From contig CP092879.1 in the NCBI GenBank assembly GCA_030710605.1, positions 20,165,582 through 20,229,581 on the forward strand: a stretch of DNA of 64,000 bases, written 5' to 3'. Below are positions 45,585 through 56,028 of this stretch, piece after piece. A program made the position numbers and the translations under genes. The notes under the pieces were generated by a model. That model searched no databases. It was not told the origin of the DNA and saw nothing but the letters and a program-made list of their open reading frames with translations. Numbering within the stretch: position 1 is the first letter of the stretch; each line of letters opens with the position of its first letter. The stretch is from Cordylochernes scorpioides. Taxonomy: Eukaryota > Arthropoda > Arachnida > Pseudoscorpiones > Chernetidae.

Positions 45585-46335
45585 TATTTTTACCCGAGTG
45601 AATGTTTGTCTAACGAACATTTGTTAAAACAATTCTCTTTAAACTTATAAAACGTACTCGGCTTCGCCCGGGGTTTTACCCGAGTAAAGGTTTGTCTAGC
45701 GAACATTTGTTAAAACAATTCTCTAAAAACTTATTTAAAAAAAAAAAGATATATTTTGATATTTGAAACTAGTAAATTTGAATCTCTCGATAAAGTGAAC
45801 ATTTTTTCCCGGTCCCAGTGTGCCGTGTCATCCTGAATTTTGTCTTTCCTAATTTTCTACATTAGAAAATCATAGTTTTATCTAGTGAACATTTTTTCCC
45901 GGTCCCTTGAAAAATACTCGATAAGTTGAATAAAAACAATATTAATTGGTTCCCTCGGTAATTGGAAGTTAAAGGAATAGTATCTTCGCCTTGGAATTGT
46001 ATCATTATTCTTGTCTCAAATAAATTGCCGTGTCATCCTGAGATAATATATCTTACTTTTGATAAATAATATTTAAGATAACAAACTTAGTGATAATAAA
46101 ACTTATAGATAAAAAAACTTGTTAACATCGTCACAATGGGGGCGCTGCTTGCGAGTTAAATCTACAAATCTGCAAATAACTCTAAGGATATTCAAGATAT
46201 TCATGAAATTATTTTTCAAAAACCTTCCCGGTGATATACCTAATAATATCCCAAAATTTCACGGCGATTGGATGTATGGTTTTTGAATCTATAGATTACA
46301 GACAGACAGACATTCAATTTTATATATATAAGATA
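45585..46335 (+). repeat. Diverged RTE-like LINE tail, copy 1
   Basis: Contains GGCTTCGCCCGGGGTTTTAC, a repeated ACGAACATTTGTTAAAACAA, GGGGGCGCTGCTTGCGAG and an end ATTACAGACAGACAGACATT before (TA)n. Similar text recurs at 50280-50478. Arthropod RTE-like LINEs and their derivatives end in such tails. No coding frame. Confidence 0.6.
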
Positions 46336-46370
46336 ATATAAATGAGTTTTAAAAATTGTAAAAAAAAAAA

Positions 46371-46441
46371 TGTATCGGCCGGGAATCGAACCTGGGCCGC
46401 CCGCGTGGCAGGCGAGCATTCTACCACTGAACCACCGATGC
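46371..46441 (-). tRNA. tRNA-Gly (GCC), possibly a pseudogene
   Basis: The minus strand folds as a 71-nt tRNA: GCATCGG acceptor, A box TGGTTCAGTGG, anticodon arm with loop CTGCCAC (anticodon GCC), B box GGTTCGATTCC. Two helix mismatches are visible: C2 faces A71 (expected G), and one T-stem pair is A-C (CCAGG with CCCGG). It lies between two LINE-tail repeats. It may be functional, or a moved copy. Confidence 0.8.
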
Positions 46442-46484
46442 TTTTAAAAATGGCCATATTTAGGTATTCATTCCATTCCGGATT

Positions 46485-47350
46485 AGTCCGCGTAAAAAAA
46501 AGTTCTTCAAATGAAAAAAAGAAATAGCCAAAAATACTAATCAAAATGCAGCCGAAAATTTTCCTCAGGTTTATTATTATTATTGCGTATGATATTGTTT
46601 TTTACAGCACAATACAACAATGTTGGCAAGTTTCTCTAGAGTGGAATGTCGAGGTGACGAATCCACTCCAGGGCCTCCTCTGTGCACCGGTGGATATCCC
46701 CAAGTGTTCCCTGGAAGAATCTTCGAGGACAGTCCCTTAGGATATGGTGCATTGTTTGTATTTGTCCACAGTCGCAGTTCTGGTCTGGACTCATGTTCCA
46801 CTTATTTAGTAGGTAGTTGCATCTACCAGTAGAGGTCCTGATTCTATTGAGGGTTGACCAGGTCCTCCTAGGTAGGTTGTAGCCGGGAGGTTTGGTGTTA
46901 GGATCCTCCACCAGGTCTTTGTTGGCGATGGCAAGATTGCTCCATCGGTTTCTCCACTCTTCTTTAAGATCTACATTTTCATCGGCCACCCATGCAGGAT
47001 TCCTTGATATTAGTCGAGTTGGGGGAGGAATTTCGAGAACAGTGTTGATTGGAAGCTTAGTGTTAGCTTTAATTTTACTGAGAAGGTTGGAGGTAGATTT
47101 CTTTCTTCTGAGGTCAGGAGGTGCTATGTTAGAGAGATATGGGAGCCAGTCTATAGGGGTAGGTCTCATGTTTCCCGTTATTAATCTCATAGTTTGGTTA
47201 AGTTGAGCATCTATGCTGTCTGTATGGGAGCTTCTTTCTCAGGTTTATAAAAAGCGACATGCAAAATTTGGTACCAATTGGTTCAGTAGTTTTGAGTTTA
47301 TCGCGAAACAGACAGACAGACAGAAATTGACTTTTATATATATATATATA
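46485..47350. repeat. Dispersed LINE-tail repeat interrupted by LINE insertion
   Basis: The two parts (46485-46574 and 47232-47350) together match the uninterrupted copy at 31485-31672. The interruption has TCAGGTTTAT on both sides (46565-46574, 47240-47249), where the empty copy has TCAGGTGTAT once. Confidence 0.75.
46575..47240 (-). pseudogene. 5'-truncated LINE fragment, ORF2 C-terminus
   Basis: The 184-residue minus frame (47190-46636) contains TWSTLNRIRTSTGRCNYLLN, CDCGQIQTMHHILRDCPRRF and ends ALEWIRHLDIPL. This is the typical end of a LINE family common in invertebrates (LNRIRTG-GRC..L / CDCG..QTM.HI...CP). The 3' tail is (AAT)n on the element strand (46576-46590). Flanking 10-bp target duplications mark a real insertion. 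The RT is lost by 5' truncation. Confidence 0.8.
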
Positions 47351-47379
47351 TAGAGATTTACTCTTCATTGTTGGCTTAT

Positions 47380-48475
47380 TAACTTACATTCATTCTTCAT
47401 TGTTGGCTTTTTATATTACATTCACCCTTCATTGTTGGCTTTTTATCTTACATTCACTCTGTTGGCTTTTTATATTACATTTACTCTTCATTGTTGGCTT
47501 TTTATCTTACATTCACTCTTCATTGTTGGCTTTTTATATTATATTTACTCTTCATTGTTGGCTTTTTATCTTACATTCATTCTTCATTGTTGGCTTTTTA
47601 TATTATATTTACTCTTCATTCTTGGCTTTTTATCTTACATTCATTCTTCATTGTTGGCTTTTTATATTACATTTATTCTTCATTGTTGGCTTTTTATCTT
47701 ACATTCACTCTTCATTGTTGGCTTTTTATCTTACATTCATTCTTCATTGTTGGCTCTTTATATTACATTCACTCTTCATTGTTGGCTTTTTATATTACAT
47801 TTACTATTCATTGTTGGCTTTTTATCTTACATTCATTCTTTATTGTTGGCTTTTTATCTTACATTCACTCTTCATTGTTGGCTTTTTATATTACATTCAC
47901 TCTTCATTGTTGGCTTTTTATCTTACATTCACTCTTCATTGTTGGCTTTTTATATTACATTCACTCTTCATTGTTGGCTTTTTATATTATATTTACTCTT
48001 CATTCTTGGCTTTTTATCTTACATTCATTCTTCATTGTTGGCTTTTTATATTACATTCACTCTTCATTGTTGGCTTTTTATCTTACATTCACTCTGTTGG
48101 CTTTTTATATTACATTTACTCTTCATTGTTGGCTTTTTATTTTACATTCATTCTTCATTGTTGGCTTTTTATATTACATTTACTATTCATTGTTGGCTTT
48201 TTATCTTACATTCATTCTTTATTGTTGGCTTTTTATCTTACATTCACTCTTCATTGTTAGCTTTTTATATTATATTCACTCTTCATTGTTGGCTTTTTAT
48301 CTTACATTCACTCTTCATTGTTGGCTTTTTATATTACATTCACTCTTCATTGTTGGCTTTTTATATCATATTTAGTCTTCATTGTTGGCTTTTTATATTA
48401 TATTTGTTCTTCATTGTTGGCTTTTTATCTTACATTTATTCTTAATTGTTGGCTTTTTATATTATATTGTTGTTT
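47380..48475. repeat. 32-bp minisatellite (TTCATTGTTGGCTTTTTAT unit)
   Basis: About 34 units of TTCATTGTTGGCTTTTTAT plus TATTACATTCACTC-type halves. Variants alternate (TATATTA/TATCTTA, CATTCAC/CATTTAC/CATTCAT), and longer blocks are repeated. Because 32 is not a multiple of three and the unit has no stop in any plus frame, all three frames stay open for ~290-337 codons. These are not genes. Confidence 0.95.
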
Positions 48476-48479
48476 TCTT

Positions 48480-48820
48480 GGCCGACTGTTTTACATATGG
48501 TGTTTTCTTAAAATTGCTTGTTTTGAATATATTTTTAGATTGAGATTATTAGCTAGTATGTAAAAATATTAACTCTGTTGAAATTTAATTTTGTATTTAT
48601 ATATAAATAAAATTAACTCTGTTGATTTTTTTGTATTTAATCGATAACAGCGAAGTTACGCATGTTAATGTTAGGGAAAAAATATTTTGACGTTAACCAA
48701 AACCTGCTCCATCTCGTTTTACATAAATGTTGAAAATTTGGTCGAAATTGATGCATTGTAACGAAAGTTTTTAGTGATGTCCTCTTATGAAATTTGCATT
48801 TAATTAATATAGATATAAGA
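48480..48820. other. Unannotated stretch
   Basis: AT-rich, with a short duplicated AAATTAACTCTGTTGA (near 48568 and 48608). Nothing else seen. Confidence 0.4.
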
Positions 48821-48828
48821 AATATACT

Positions 48829-48948
48829 TTATAAAACTATTTTAGAGGCGTAATATTCTTTTTTAAAATAAAACAATTTCTACTGTCCTTACTTTTGTTT
48901 TATTTTATTTTAAAAAAGAATATTACGCCTCTAAAATAGTTTTATAAT
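48829..48948. repeat. Foldback with ~48-bp arms
   Basis: Left arm TTATAAAACTATTTTAGAGG ... and right arm ... CCTCTAAAATAGTTTTATAA are inverted copies, spacer ~20 bp (TTTCTACTGTCCTTACTT). MITE-like. Confidence 0.85.
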
Positions 48949-48984
48949 TTGATAACAGATGGCGCTCCAGTACATCGTAAGATA

Positions 48985-49060
48985 TATACTAGCCGAATGA
49001 CCCGGGCAACGCCCAGTGTTAAAAATAGATAATTTACATAATGTAATTAGCATAAAGATC
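48985..49060. repeat. Start of an RTE-like or SINE-like repeat
   Basis: Contains TACTAGCCGAATGACCCGGG followed by CAACGCCCAGTGT, a text common at the boundary of RTE-like arthropod repeats. The matching tail may be 49725-50478, on the other side of the LTR-like block. Confidence 0.4.
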
Positions 49061-49063
49061 ATT

Positions 49064-49723
49064 TGTATAATATCATCCGCAAATCACGAGAACCAATCAG
49101 GCGAGACTTTGAACGGGAAAGGAATGTATAAAAGGCGCGCGCGCAAGAGTAGGAGAGAGAGGAAAGGGCATAGTAGCGCAGAGGTTTAGTGGTGTAAGAA
49201 GATTGGAGTGCCTGAGCCTAGGAGTTGACGAACTCAAGCTCGGAAGAGGATTGATCAGGAGTGCCGGAGCCTAGGAGTTAAGGAACTCGAGCTCAGAAGA
49301 GGATTGATCATTAGTACCTGAGCCTAGGAATCAAGGAACTCAAGCTCAGAAGAGAATTAATCATTAGTGCCTGAGCCTAGGAGTCAAGGAACTCAAGCTC
49401 AGAAGAGGATTGATCATTAGTGCCTGAGCCTAGGAGTCAAGGAACTCAAGCTCAGAAGAGAATTGATCATTAGTGCCTGAGCCTAGGAGTCAAGGAATTC
49501 AAGCTCAAGTGAAAAGGCTGAAGTTGAGAAAAAGTCTGTTAAAGAAAGTGAAGAGGCTAAGGTTAGCAAAATAATTGATTGGCAGAATAGCTGGATACTT
49601 GCTCCAACTGAGATAGTTTGGTTTTGTGTATCATTCACCATAGTTGAATAAAGCCCATTATATTTGAGATCACCAAACCATGTCGTTCATTTCCCTCAGG
49701 AATATCACCTGCCTATCGCTACA
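49064..49723 (+). mobile_element. LTR-like block with TATA box, minisatellite and polyA signal
   Basis: Starts at or near TGTATAATATC and ends in GCTACA (TGTA..TACA type ends). It has TATAAAAGG at about 49131, a GC-rich transcribed-like part and AATAAA near 49648. It sits inside a LINE-tail-like repeat, as a solo LTR would. No target duplication could be confirmed, so the limits are tentative. Confidence 0.45.
49206..49512. repeat. 58-bp minisatellite, ~5 units
   Basis: Units read GTGCCTGAGCCTAGGAGT, CAAGGAACTCAAGCTCAGAA, GAGGATTGATCATTA. The first two units are the most diverged. The array lies inside the LTR-like block. Spacing and uniform content rule out CRISPR. Confidence 0.9.
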
Positions 49724-49724
49724 A

Positions 49725-50478
49725 TAGTTGACACAAAAACTATCTATTTAAATTGGTTATTTGTTTATTCATAGTTCTAAATTAATTAATTCATTTTTTT
49801 CTATCTTTGCTTTATTCCCAACACCCAGGTTTTACCCGATTGAATGTTTTTATTCAAATACTATTCGTTACAAATATAAATTGGCGCCGTGGATGTCACT
49901 CTTGTAAAACGTCCCGCTCCAAACTTTGTGTCAGAGAAGCGATATTTTTATAAAGAGATGATCCGGCTTTGTGTCTTCTGCTCGAATGAATGTTTTTATG
50001 TTAGAATTTTGTTCCTGCACACTAAAAATGAACTGGCTTCACCCGTGGTCTCAGCTTTTTGGAATTTTTCCCGATATAATTTTGGATATGATAATCAAAC
50101 ATGATTCAGCAATATTGTCATCATCATTTCCTGACTAAAAAAACAACTATTTTTGCCCAGAACCTGTCAATTTTATTTTTTATTGGCTAAAAATCCGATA
50201 AATATATTTTTCAGATTTTTCTCTATGTCCTGTCAAAACACGTTTTACATGTACATTAGGTCAGCTGATATTACCTCCCATCTTCACCGTTAGAGGCGCT
50301 GCTTGCGAGCGAAAAGGCAAATGTGCAACGCAATTTGCAAATAACTCGAAGAATATTCGGGATAGAGACCTGAAATACTGTATACTGTTAAAATTTCAGT
50401 CAGATTAGTTACGTATTGTGGACGTGTATAGCCGACATAGATACCCACATACATATATACATACATACATACACTGAC
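49725..50478 (+). repeat. RTE-like LINE tail, copy 2
   Basis: Contains AACACCCAGGTTTTACCCGA, GAGGCGCTGCTTGCGAGC and CAAATAACTCGAAGAATATT, matching parts of 45585-46335. It ends in (CATA)n CACTGACT, the target site of the next element. Confidence 0.6.
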
Positions 50479-52160
50479 TGTGCGGCCACGCGTCGCACGA
50501 GCTCCGTGTTTTTCGTGTCTTTCATCCCTTTAAATCAACTTTATCTATATTTAAATTATACCATATTATTCGCCTTTACTCAAGCATCATTTCAAGCCAT
50601 CTTTTGTAAAAATTCATCAATTTTCAAATTTTTCCTATTTTTCATAACTTAACAGTTACAAGTCGTAACTTTGCATCATCGTCATGGCAACGGCCAAGCC
50701 GGTCGTTGCTTCATCCTCATCTACATCTTCACCTATCGCCCAAGCCTCATATATTCCATCAAAATCGTACTCCAATATGGAAAAATTACCTCACCAACCA
50801 ACAAATGATGAGAAAATCACAAACATGCAAAATCCAAAAAGACGATTTACCTCAGAAGAACACAAGAAGTTTGATGAAGATAGAAAGATCACCTACGAAA
50901 AAAGAAGTAATGCTATTAAGGCGACGATCCAATTCAAGCCGATCCAAGACGCCTCAGCAGAGGAACACCTGATCGCGATCGCCAATATAATAGGCTTTGA
51001 TAACATACACTCCATCGGAAAAATCAATGGACAGGCCATCGTCTCGGTGGCAAATGTCGAAATGGCTGAATTGCTTCTAGCTAAAGGTTTCAAGATCAAA
51101 AGCGAAGTAATACTTCCTTCGCCCCTTTTCAGAACCTCCAAAAAATATGTCCTCTCCGGCGTCCTGTCCTTCTTACAGGACAAAGACATTGAAAAGGCCC
51201 TCGAACCTTACGGGCACATGATCAGCATCCGGCCTATTCCTTTCCCCACTGAAAATCCACTCCTTAAACATCTGTCCTCACTGAGGAGGGAAATTGTCTT
51301 TAAAAATAAATAAAACACATCAATGCCCGCTGTCATCCCCATTCATTATATGGACCAAATATTTAAAATCTTTATTGGAGAGGACGTGACCTGTACCGGG
51401 TGCAGACAGCACGGTCACATGAAAACGCAATGCCCTTTCGATCCGAAAATAAGATCAAAGGTCACTACAACCTTCTCAGAAGCCTTGAGGCCCCTACCCC
51501 AACCTAATATGACAGCAACGACAGAACGGGAACGACCCAGGAACCCAAGGATTTACAGACGAAAAAAAGGACACTCGAGGCCTCACTGAACGGAGATAAG
51601 AACACGAATGTGGATTGCGAAAGTGGAAAAGACCAATGTCATCCTTAACGGGCCAGGAACCTAACACTGAAACTTACAGTCCCCAGACGAAGAACCTGTA
51701 GAGCACGTGATGAGCAACAATCAAGACCTGGGCCTCACTTCTGTTGAGCGTCCCAAGGAAGAGTCGGCTCCAGCTAAAAAGGCCTCTCAAATTCCGCTTC
51801 ATGTCATGAAAGAACGTGAGACTCGGATCCGTGAATTGTTCAATAATTTGAACTATGATACCATCCTAAAACCTATACTACAGTGGATCAAGGGAGACTA
51901 TATAATGTTTGCGATTCTGTACCCCGAGTATAGGAAGAAACTTCTCAAAGTACCGCCAGAACACAAAGGTATCCTTATAGACTTCATTGGAACCATCATC
52001 GAGCACACACGGGACGACGATCAGACTATTCAAGACGGTTTGACCAACTTCAGGAAATTTTTGAGGTGCTGATCCGGTTGTATATAATCATTTCCCATCT
52101 CATCGTCTTTTCTCTTTATGACTGTATTTTTGAAATAAAGTTCCGTTTTTGTTGTTTACA
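50479..52160 (+). mobile_element. ORF1-only non-autonomous LINE derivative with target duplication
   Basis: Bounded on both sides by (CATA)n..CACTGACT (50453-50478 and about 52161-52192, with one T/G change). It starts GTGCGGCCACGCGTCGCACG and ends after AATAAAGTTCCG. Only an ORF1-like gene is present; there is no endonuclease or RT. This resembles HAL1-type elements that move by using the machinery of a full LINE. Confidence 0.65.
50684..52072 (+). pseudogene. LINE ORF1-like RNA-binding protein (stops in frame)
   Basis: One reading frame spans the whole region but has a TAA at 51311, a TGA at 51587 and further stops before 51707. The first part (209 residues) has a Ser/Lys-rich start and an RRM-like middle (SIGKINGQAIVSVANVEMAE; GVLSFLQDKDIEKALEPYG). 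It then reaches the pre-zinc region (RREIVFKNK) and, beyond the TAA, a zinc knuckle CTGCRQHGHMKTQC. The last part (51707-52072) is a helical domain (HVMKERETRIRELFNNLNYD). This order is typical of arthropod LINE ORF1 proteins. The ATG at 50684 lies ~205 nt from the element start. Confidence 0.7.
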
Positions 52161-52225
52161 TACATACATACATACATACGTACACTGACTTTTATATATA
52201 TAGGGATATATATATATATATATAT

Positions 52226-52573
52226 TGTTGCACTGGGCTGCGGTTTGGCAGATTCTTCAGTCTTGAGTCTCTCCTCAGACGTGTCTTGCATCTTTCCAGA
52301 ACGTGTCTCAACCATCTTACAAGGTTAAACCAGTCAATAATAAGACAACTATAAATTTAGGTAGCACGTAGAATCTCTCTTTATTTACCACATCAAAGTT
52401 TAAAGCATGTAGGGTATTTAGTGTATCAAAATACAAATGTTTTATAGTACATAATATTTTATATTAATAATCTGTTTTATAAAAATAAATAAATTTATAA
52501 TTTAAATTTTAAATATATTAAAAATAATATTATAAATAATTTTAAAAATAGGCGCATTAATCATTATGCAACA
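52226..52573 (-). repeat. 3' LTR of Gypsy element
   Basis: Same 348-bp sequence as 57097-57444. Its first 17 nt (element sense) encode the last residues of Pol (LHND, stop at 52557-52559). It also contains an orphan copy of the gag start (MVETRSGKMQ) that runs into flanking (TA)n. Confidence 0.93.
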
Positions 52574-55500
52574 CTTTCCCCTCTCCAGAGGTCGTCACGT
52601 CCTCGTGAGTGACCTCATCAATTCTTTCAAAATAGGGTTTGAGTCTTGAGACATGGACAATCAATGGGTCTTGGCCAGGATTATCTTTCGGCTCAATTAA
52701 GTAATTTACGTTGGACAGCTTCTTTAATATTCGATATGGCTCAAAATATTTTCTCAATAGTTTTTCACATTTTCCGATTTTCCTGACTGGTGTCCAAACT
52801 GCCACTAAATGTCCTGGTTCATAGATTCTCTCGTTGTGTTTTTTGTCATAGTTTCTTTTCATTCTTTCCTGAGTCTTCTCTGTGTTGTTAATGACTACCT
52901 GTCTCGTCCTTGCTATTTTATCTAAGTAGTTTTCTATATATTCGTCGTAATCGTCCATTATACTGTCCGTTGGGATATTCTCGTCGTCTAAGAGGGACAT
53001 GGGTTCCCTCCCAAACAACAGGAAAAATGGAGAGTAGCCTGTGGTTTCTTGAATTGTGGTATTATATGCGTGGGTGATAAAAGGAAGGATTTCGTCCCAG
53101 TTCTTCTGATCCGTATTCACATACATGCTGATCATATTGATTAAAGTTCTATTTAGCCGTTCCGTTAGTCCGTTAGTCTGGGGGTGGTAGCTCGTTGTGA
53201 AGCAATGTTTAACTTTGCACATTTTCATAACCTCCTTCATCAAATTGCTAGTGAATTGTGAACCTCTGTCGCTGATAAGAAATCTTGGAGCCCCGTGACG
53301 TAAAAATATATGTTCGATTAAAAATGTAGAGACTTCTTTCACTGTCGCTTCTGGTACTGCCTTTGTTTCAGCATACTTGGTATAATAATCCGTCAACACA
53401 ATGATCCATTTCCTTCTTCTTTTCGTTGATGGCAAGGGGCCAACAAAGTCAATTCCGATTCTTTCAAAAGGGTAGTTAGCTGGAGGAATAGGTTGTAGAA
53501 GTCCAGATGGCAACTGATTTGAACCTTTCCGACTTTGGCAAAGATGGCACGTCTTTACAAATTCGGAAACTTCTTTCAGCATGGAAGGCCAATAGTATTT
53601 ATTCTTCAATCGGTATGTGGTTCTGGCGACGCCCAGATGGCCATTCAGCATATGGTTGTGGTATTCACTCATGATTTCTTTCCTTCTCTTCTTTGGCACT
53701 ACCAGCAACCATTCTCTGCCTTCAGGATTTGGATTTTTCTTGTAGAGACACCCATTTTCTTCTTTAAAGTTCTGTGTAATTGAACGCTTGTTTCCACTAA
53801 GGTTCTCCTTAATATTCTCAATAAAATCATCCTTTTCGTCTATTATTTGATTCAAAAATAGTCTTTCATAATCCTCGTCCCATTCGTTTTCTGGTAAGGG
53901 TCCTCTAGATAGACCATCAGCGTCCAGATGTTTTTTTCCCGATTTGTGTATAATTTCGAAATTATATTCCTGAATCTTCAGTGCCCATCGTGCTAATCGA
54001 CCGGTCGGATCTTTTAAATTCTTAAGCCAGCATAGTGCGTGATGATCAGTTACGATTTTAAAGTGCCTTCCATATAAATAGGGCCGTAATTTTGATATCG
54101 ACCACACTACAGCTAAACATTCCTTTTCGGTGGTTGAATAATTTTGCTCAGGTTTACTTAGGGTTCGGCTCAAATATGATATTACCTTCTCTTCGCCACC
54201 GATATTTTGAATTAGTGTTGCGCCTAAGCCGATGTTAGAGGCATCTGTGTGAATGCAGGTGGCTGCATTTGGATCAAAGTGACCTAAAATTGGCGGATTC
54301 ATAAGAGCTTTTTTAAGGTTTTGGAACGCTTCTTCCTGTTTTCCTGTCCAGATAAATTGCACATTTTTTCTGATGAGACTGGTCAATGGGTCAGCGATTA
54401 ATGAGAAATCTTTAATAAATTTTCTATAATATGAGCACATTCCTAGGAATGATTGCACTTCTTTGGCCTTCTTGGGCTGAGGAAAATCTCTAACGGCTTT
54501 GATATTATATTCGGCAGGTTTTATACCCTCTTGGTTGGTTATATGTCCAAGGATCTCAAGTTCCTCGAAAGCAAATCTGCATTTCTTGGCGTTCAGTTTT
54601 AAATTAGATTCGCTGAAGCATCTGAGGACAGCTTCAAGTCTTTTAATGTGGGTTGGAAAGTCCGAGCTGTATATAATTACATCGTCCAGGTAGCAAAGGC
54701 AAATCTGCCATCTCAGATTTCCGAGGACATTGTCCATGTTCCTCTCAAAAGTAGCAGGGGCGTTGCATAGACCGAAGGGCATTACGTTGAATTCATATAA
54801 CCCATGTGCAGTAGTGAAAGCCGTCTTCTCTTTGTCTCTCTCTTCAATTTCTACTTGCCAATATCCCGATTTGAGATCTATTGCTGAGAAGTACTTGGAT
54901 CCTTGGAGAGTATCCATTACATCATCAATTCTTGGGATTGGATAAACATCCTTCACTGTTACTTCATTTAATTTCCTGTAGTCCACACAAAATCTGTATT
55001 TGCCATCTCGTTTTTTGACCAATATAACGGGAAAGGACCAGGGACTTGAAGATTGTCTAATTATTCCTTCTTCGAGCATCTCGTCTATTTGATCCTTTAT
55101 GATGGTTCGTTCCTTAGCGCTTACCCGGTAAGGCTTGTGCTTTATTGGTTTTGCGTCTTCTGTATGAATCTGATGTTTTGCCAAACTGGTCCTACCTAAC
55201 ATCGATGAGAACAAATCAGTATACTTGGCCAAAATTTGTTTTAACCTCTCTTGTTCTTTAAATGTTAAATTTTTGTTTATTTGAAATTGTATTTCGTCAT
55301 TTTCATTCTGCTTCTCTTTATTCTCTATAAAATTTACACATGCAGGAAGACTTCCATAAGCCAATGTTTGGTCTTTCATGATTTTTAAAGGTCGAGGATA
55401 AGGGTTCGTTATCCAGATATGGGTTTTCTTATCCGTGACAGTAAGCAAACTTCTTGCCAATCGAAGACCATTTGTTTGAGTCATTCTGTTGTTCTCTTCG

Positions 55501-55676
55501 ATGACATATTCGCCATCCTCTGCTTCTATTGAGGCCCTAATCAATTTAATAGATAGTTTAGGTATAACGGTATCTGTAGTGCTCTTTATTTTTTTTAGAT
55601 CATAATTGCTTACGTCATGATTACTCATCAAATTATATTTTATTGTTTCTCGTTTACAATCAATTTTAGCATTCAT
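52557..55676 (-). CDS. Gypsy Pol: RT, RNase H, integrase
   Basis: 1039 residues. RT at ~200-380 (RFCVDYRKLNEVTVKD, FSAIDLKSGYWQVEI, MPFGLCNAPATFER, catalytic YLDDVIIYSS). RNase H at ~465-590 (IHTDASNIGLGATL, TTEKECLAVVW, VTDHHALCWL, HLDADGLSR). Integrase zinc finger at ~668-708 (H-x5-H..CHLC) and catalytic core with D ~737 (GIDFVGP), D ~797 (ISDRGSQF) and E ~833 (GLTERLN). The C-terminal domain holds YFEPYRILKKLSNVNYLIEP. The ATG overlaps the protease stop as ATGA. All key residues are present. The product copies the RNA and inserts the cDNA. Confidence 0.95.
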   Translation of the reverse strand: MNAKIDCKRETIKYNLMSNHDVSNYDLKKIKSTTDTVIPKLSIKLIRASIEAEDGEYVIEENNRMTQTNGLRLARSLLTVTDKKTHIWITNPYPRPLKIMKDQTLAYGSLPACVNFIENKEKQNENDEIQFQINKNLTFKEQERLKQILAKYTDLFSSMLGRTSLAKHQIHTEDAKPIKHKPYRVSAKERTIIKDQIDEMLEEGIIRQSSSPWSFPVILVKKRDGKYRFCVDYRKLNEVTVKDVYPIPRIDDVMDTLQGSKYFSAIDLKSGYWQVEIEERDKEKTAFTTAHGLYEFNVMPFGLCNAPATFERNMDNVLGNLRWQICLCYLDDVIIYSSDFPTHIKRLEAVLRCFSESNLKLNAKKCRFAFEELEILGHITNQEGIKPAEYNIKAVRDFPQPKKAKEVQSFLGMCSYYRKFIKDFSLIADPLTSLIRKNVQFIWTGKQEEAFQNLKKALMNPPILGHFDPNAATCIHTDASNIGLGATLIQNIGGEEKVISYLSRTLSKPEQNYSTTEKECLAVVWSISKLRPYLYGRHFKIVTDHHALCWLKNLKDPTGRLARWALKIQEYNFEIIHKSGKKHLDADGLSRGPLPENEWDEDYERLFLNQIIDEKDDFIENIKENLSGNKRSITQNFKEENGCLYKKNPNPEGREWLLVVPKKRRKEIMSEYHNHMLNGHLGVARTTYRLKNKYYWPSMLKEVSEFVKTCHLCQSRKGSNQLPSGLLQPIPPANYPFERIGIDFVGPLPSTKRRRKWIIVLTDYYTKYAETKAVPEATVKEVSTFLIEHIFLRHGAPRFLISDRGSQFTSNLMKEVMKMCKVKHCFTTSYHPQTNGLTERLNRTLINMISMYVNTDQKNWDEILPFITHAYNTTIQETTGYSPFFLLFGREPMSLLDDENIPTDSIMDDYDEYIENYLDKIARTRQVVINNTEKTQERMKRNYDKKHNERIYEPGHLVAVWTPVRKIGKCEKLLRKYFEPYRILKKLSNVNYLIEPKDNPGQDPLIVHVSRLKPYFERIDEVTHEDVTTSGEGKVLHND
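52574..52586 (-). promoter_or_regulatory. Polypurine tract of Gypsy element
   Basis: GGAGAGGGGAAAG lies directly before TGTTGCA of the 3' LTR on the element strand. It is the expected plus-strand primer and also codes for part of the Pol C-terminus (SGEGKV). Confidence 0.85.
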
Positions 55677-56028
55677 TTTTTAAGGAAATCTCGTCCAAGA
55701 ATAAGAGTTCGTAGATGCGCGTCCATTACTACAAATTCGTGGGATAATTCAGTGTCATCAATTTTTAAATCTAAAATAATGCTACCTACCATATCTAATT
55801 TTTTTCCATCGGGTCCTGAACACGTTTTAGTGAGACTATTTATTTCACGGCCAGCAAAAAGTGCTGTCCTTAGGTCGACCACTGAAAGATCGGCGCCTGT
55901 ATCAATCAAAGCTTCGCATAACCCTATCTTGTCCACATTAATATTAATTTTGTACCTAGGGTCCAACTTTCTAATTCCATTTATGGTCGACTTGCTTTGA
56001 TTGAAGGAATCAGGCGCGACACTTAGTT
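55673..56028 (-). CDS. Gypsy aspartic protease
   Basis: In the -1 frame relative to gag, entered at the slippery site 56032-56026, and ending with TGA at 55675-55673. The catalytic motif ALIDTGADLSVVD and the late ILGRDFL segment define a retropepsin of ~115 residues, active as a dimer. There is no ATG near the start, so it depends on frameshifting from Gag. Pol follows in a further -1 frame. Confidence 0.9.

Noticed and set aside
47400..48445. Three overlapping plus-strand frames of 286-337 codons
   Set aside because: They are all readings of one 32-bp satellite with no stop in any plus frame; no domain or codon bias.
49206..49512. CRISPR-like regular repeats
   Set aside because: Units are contiguous 58-bp tandem repeats without unique spacers, in eukaryotic DNA.
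50893..51189. Minus-strand frame opposite the ORF1-like gene
   Set aside because: Antisense shadow; the plus strand carries the zinc knuckle and domain order.
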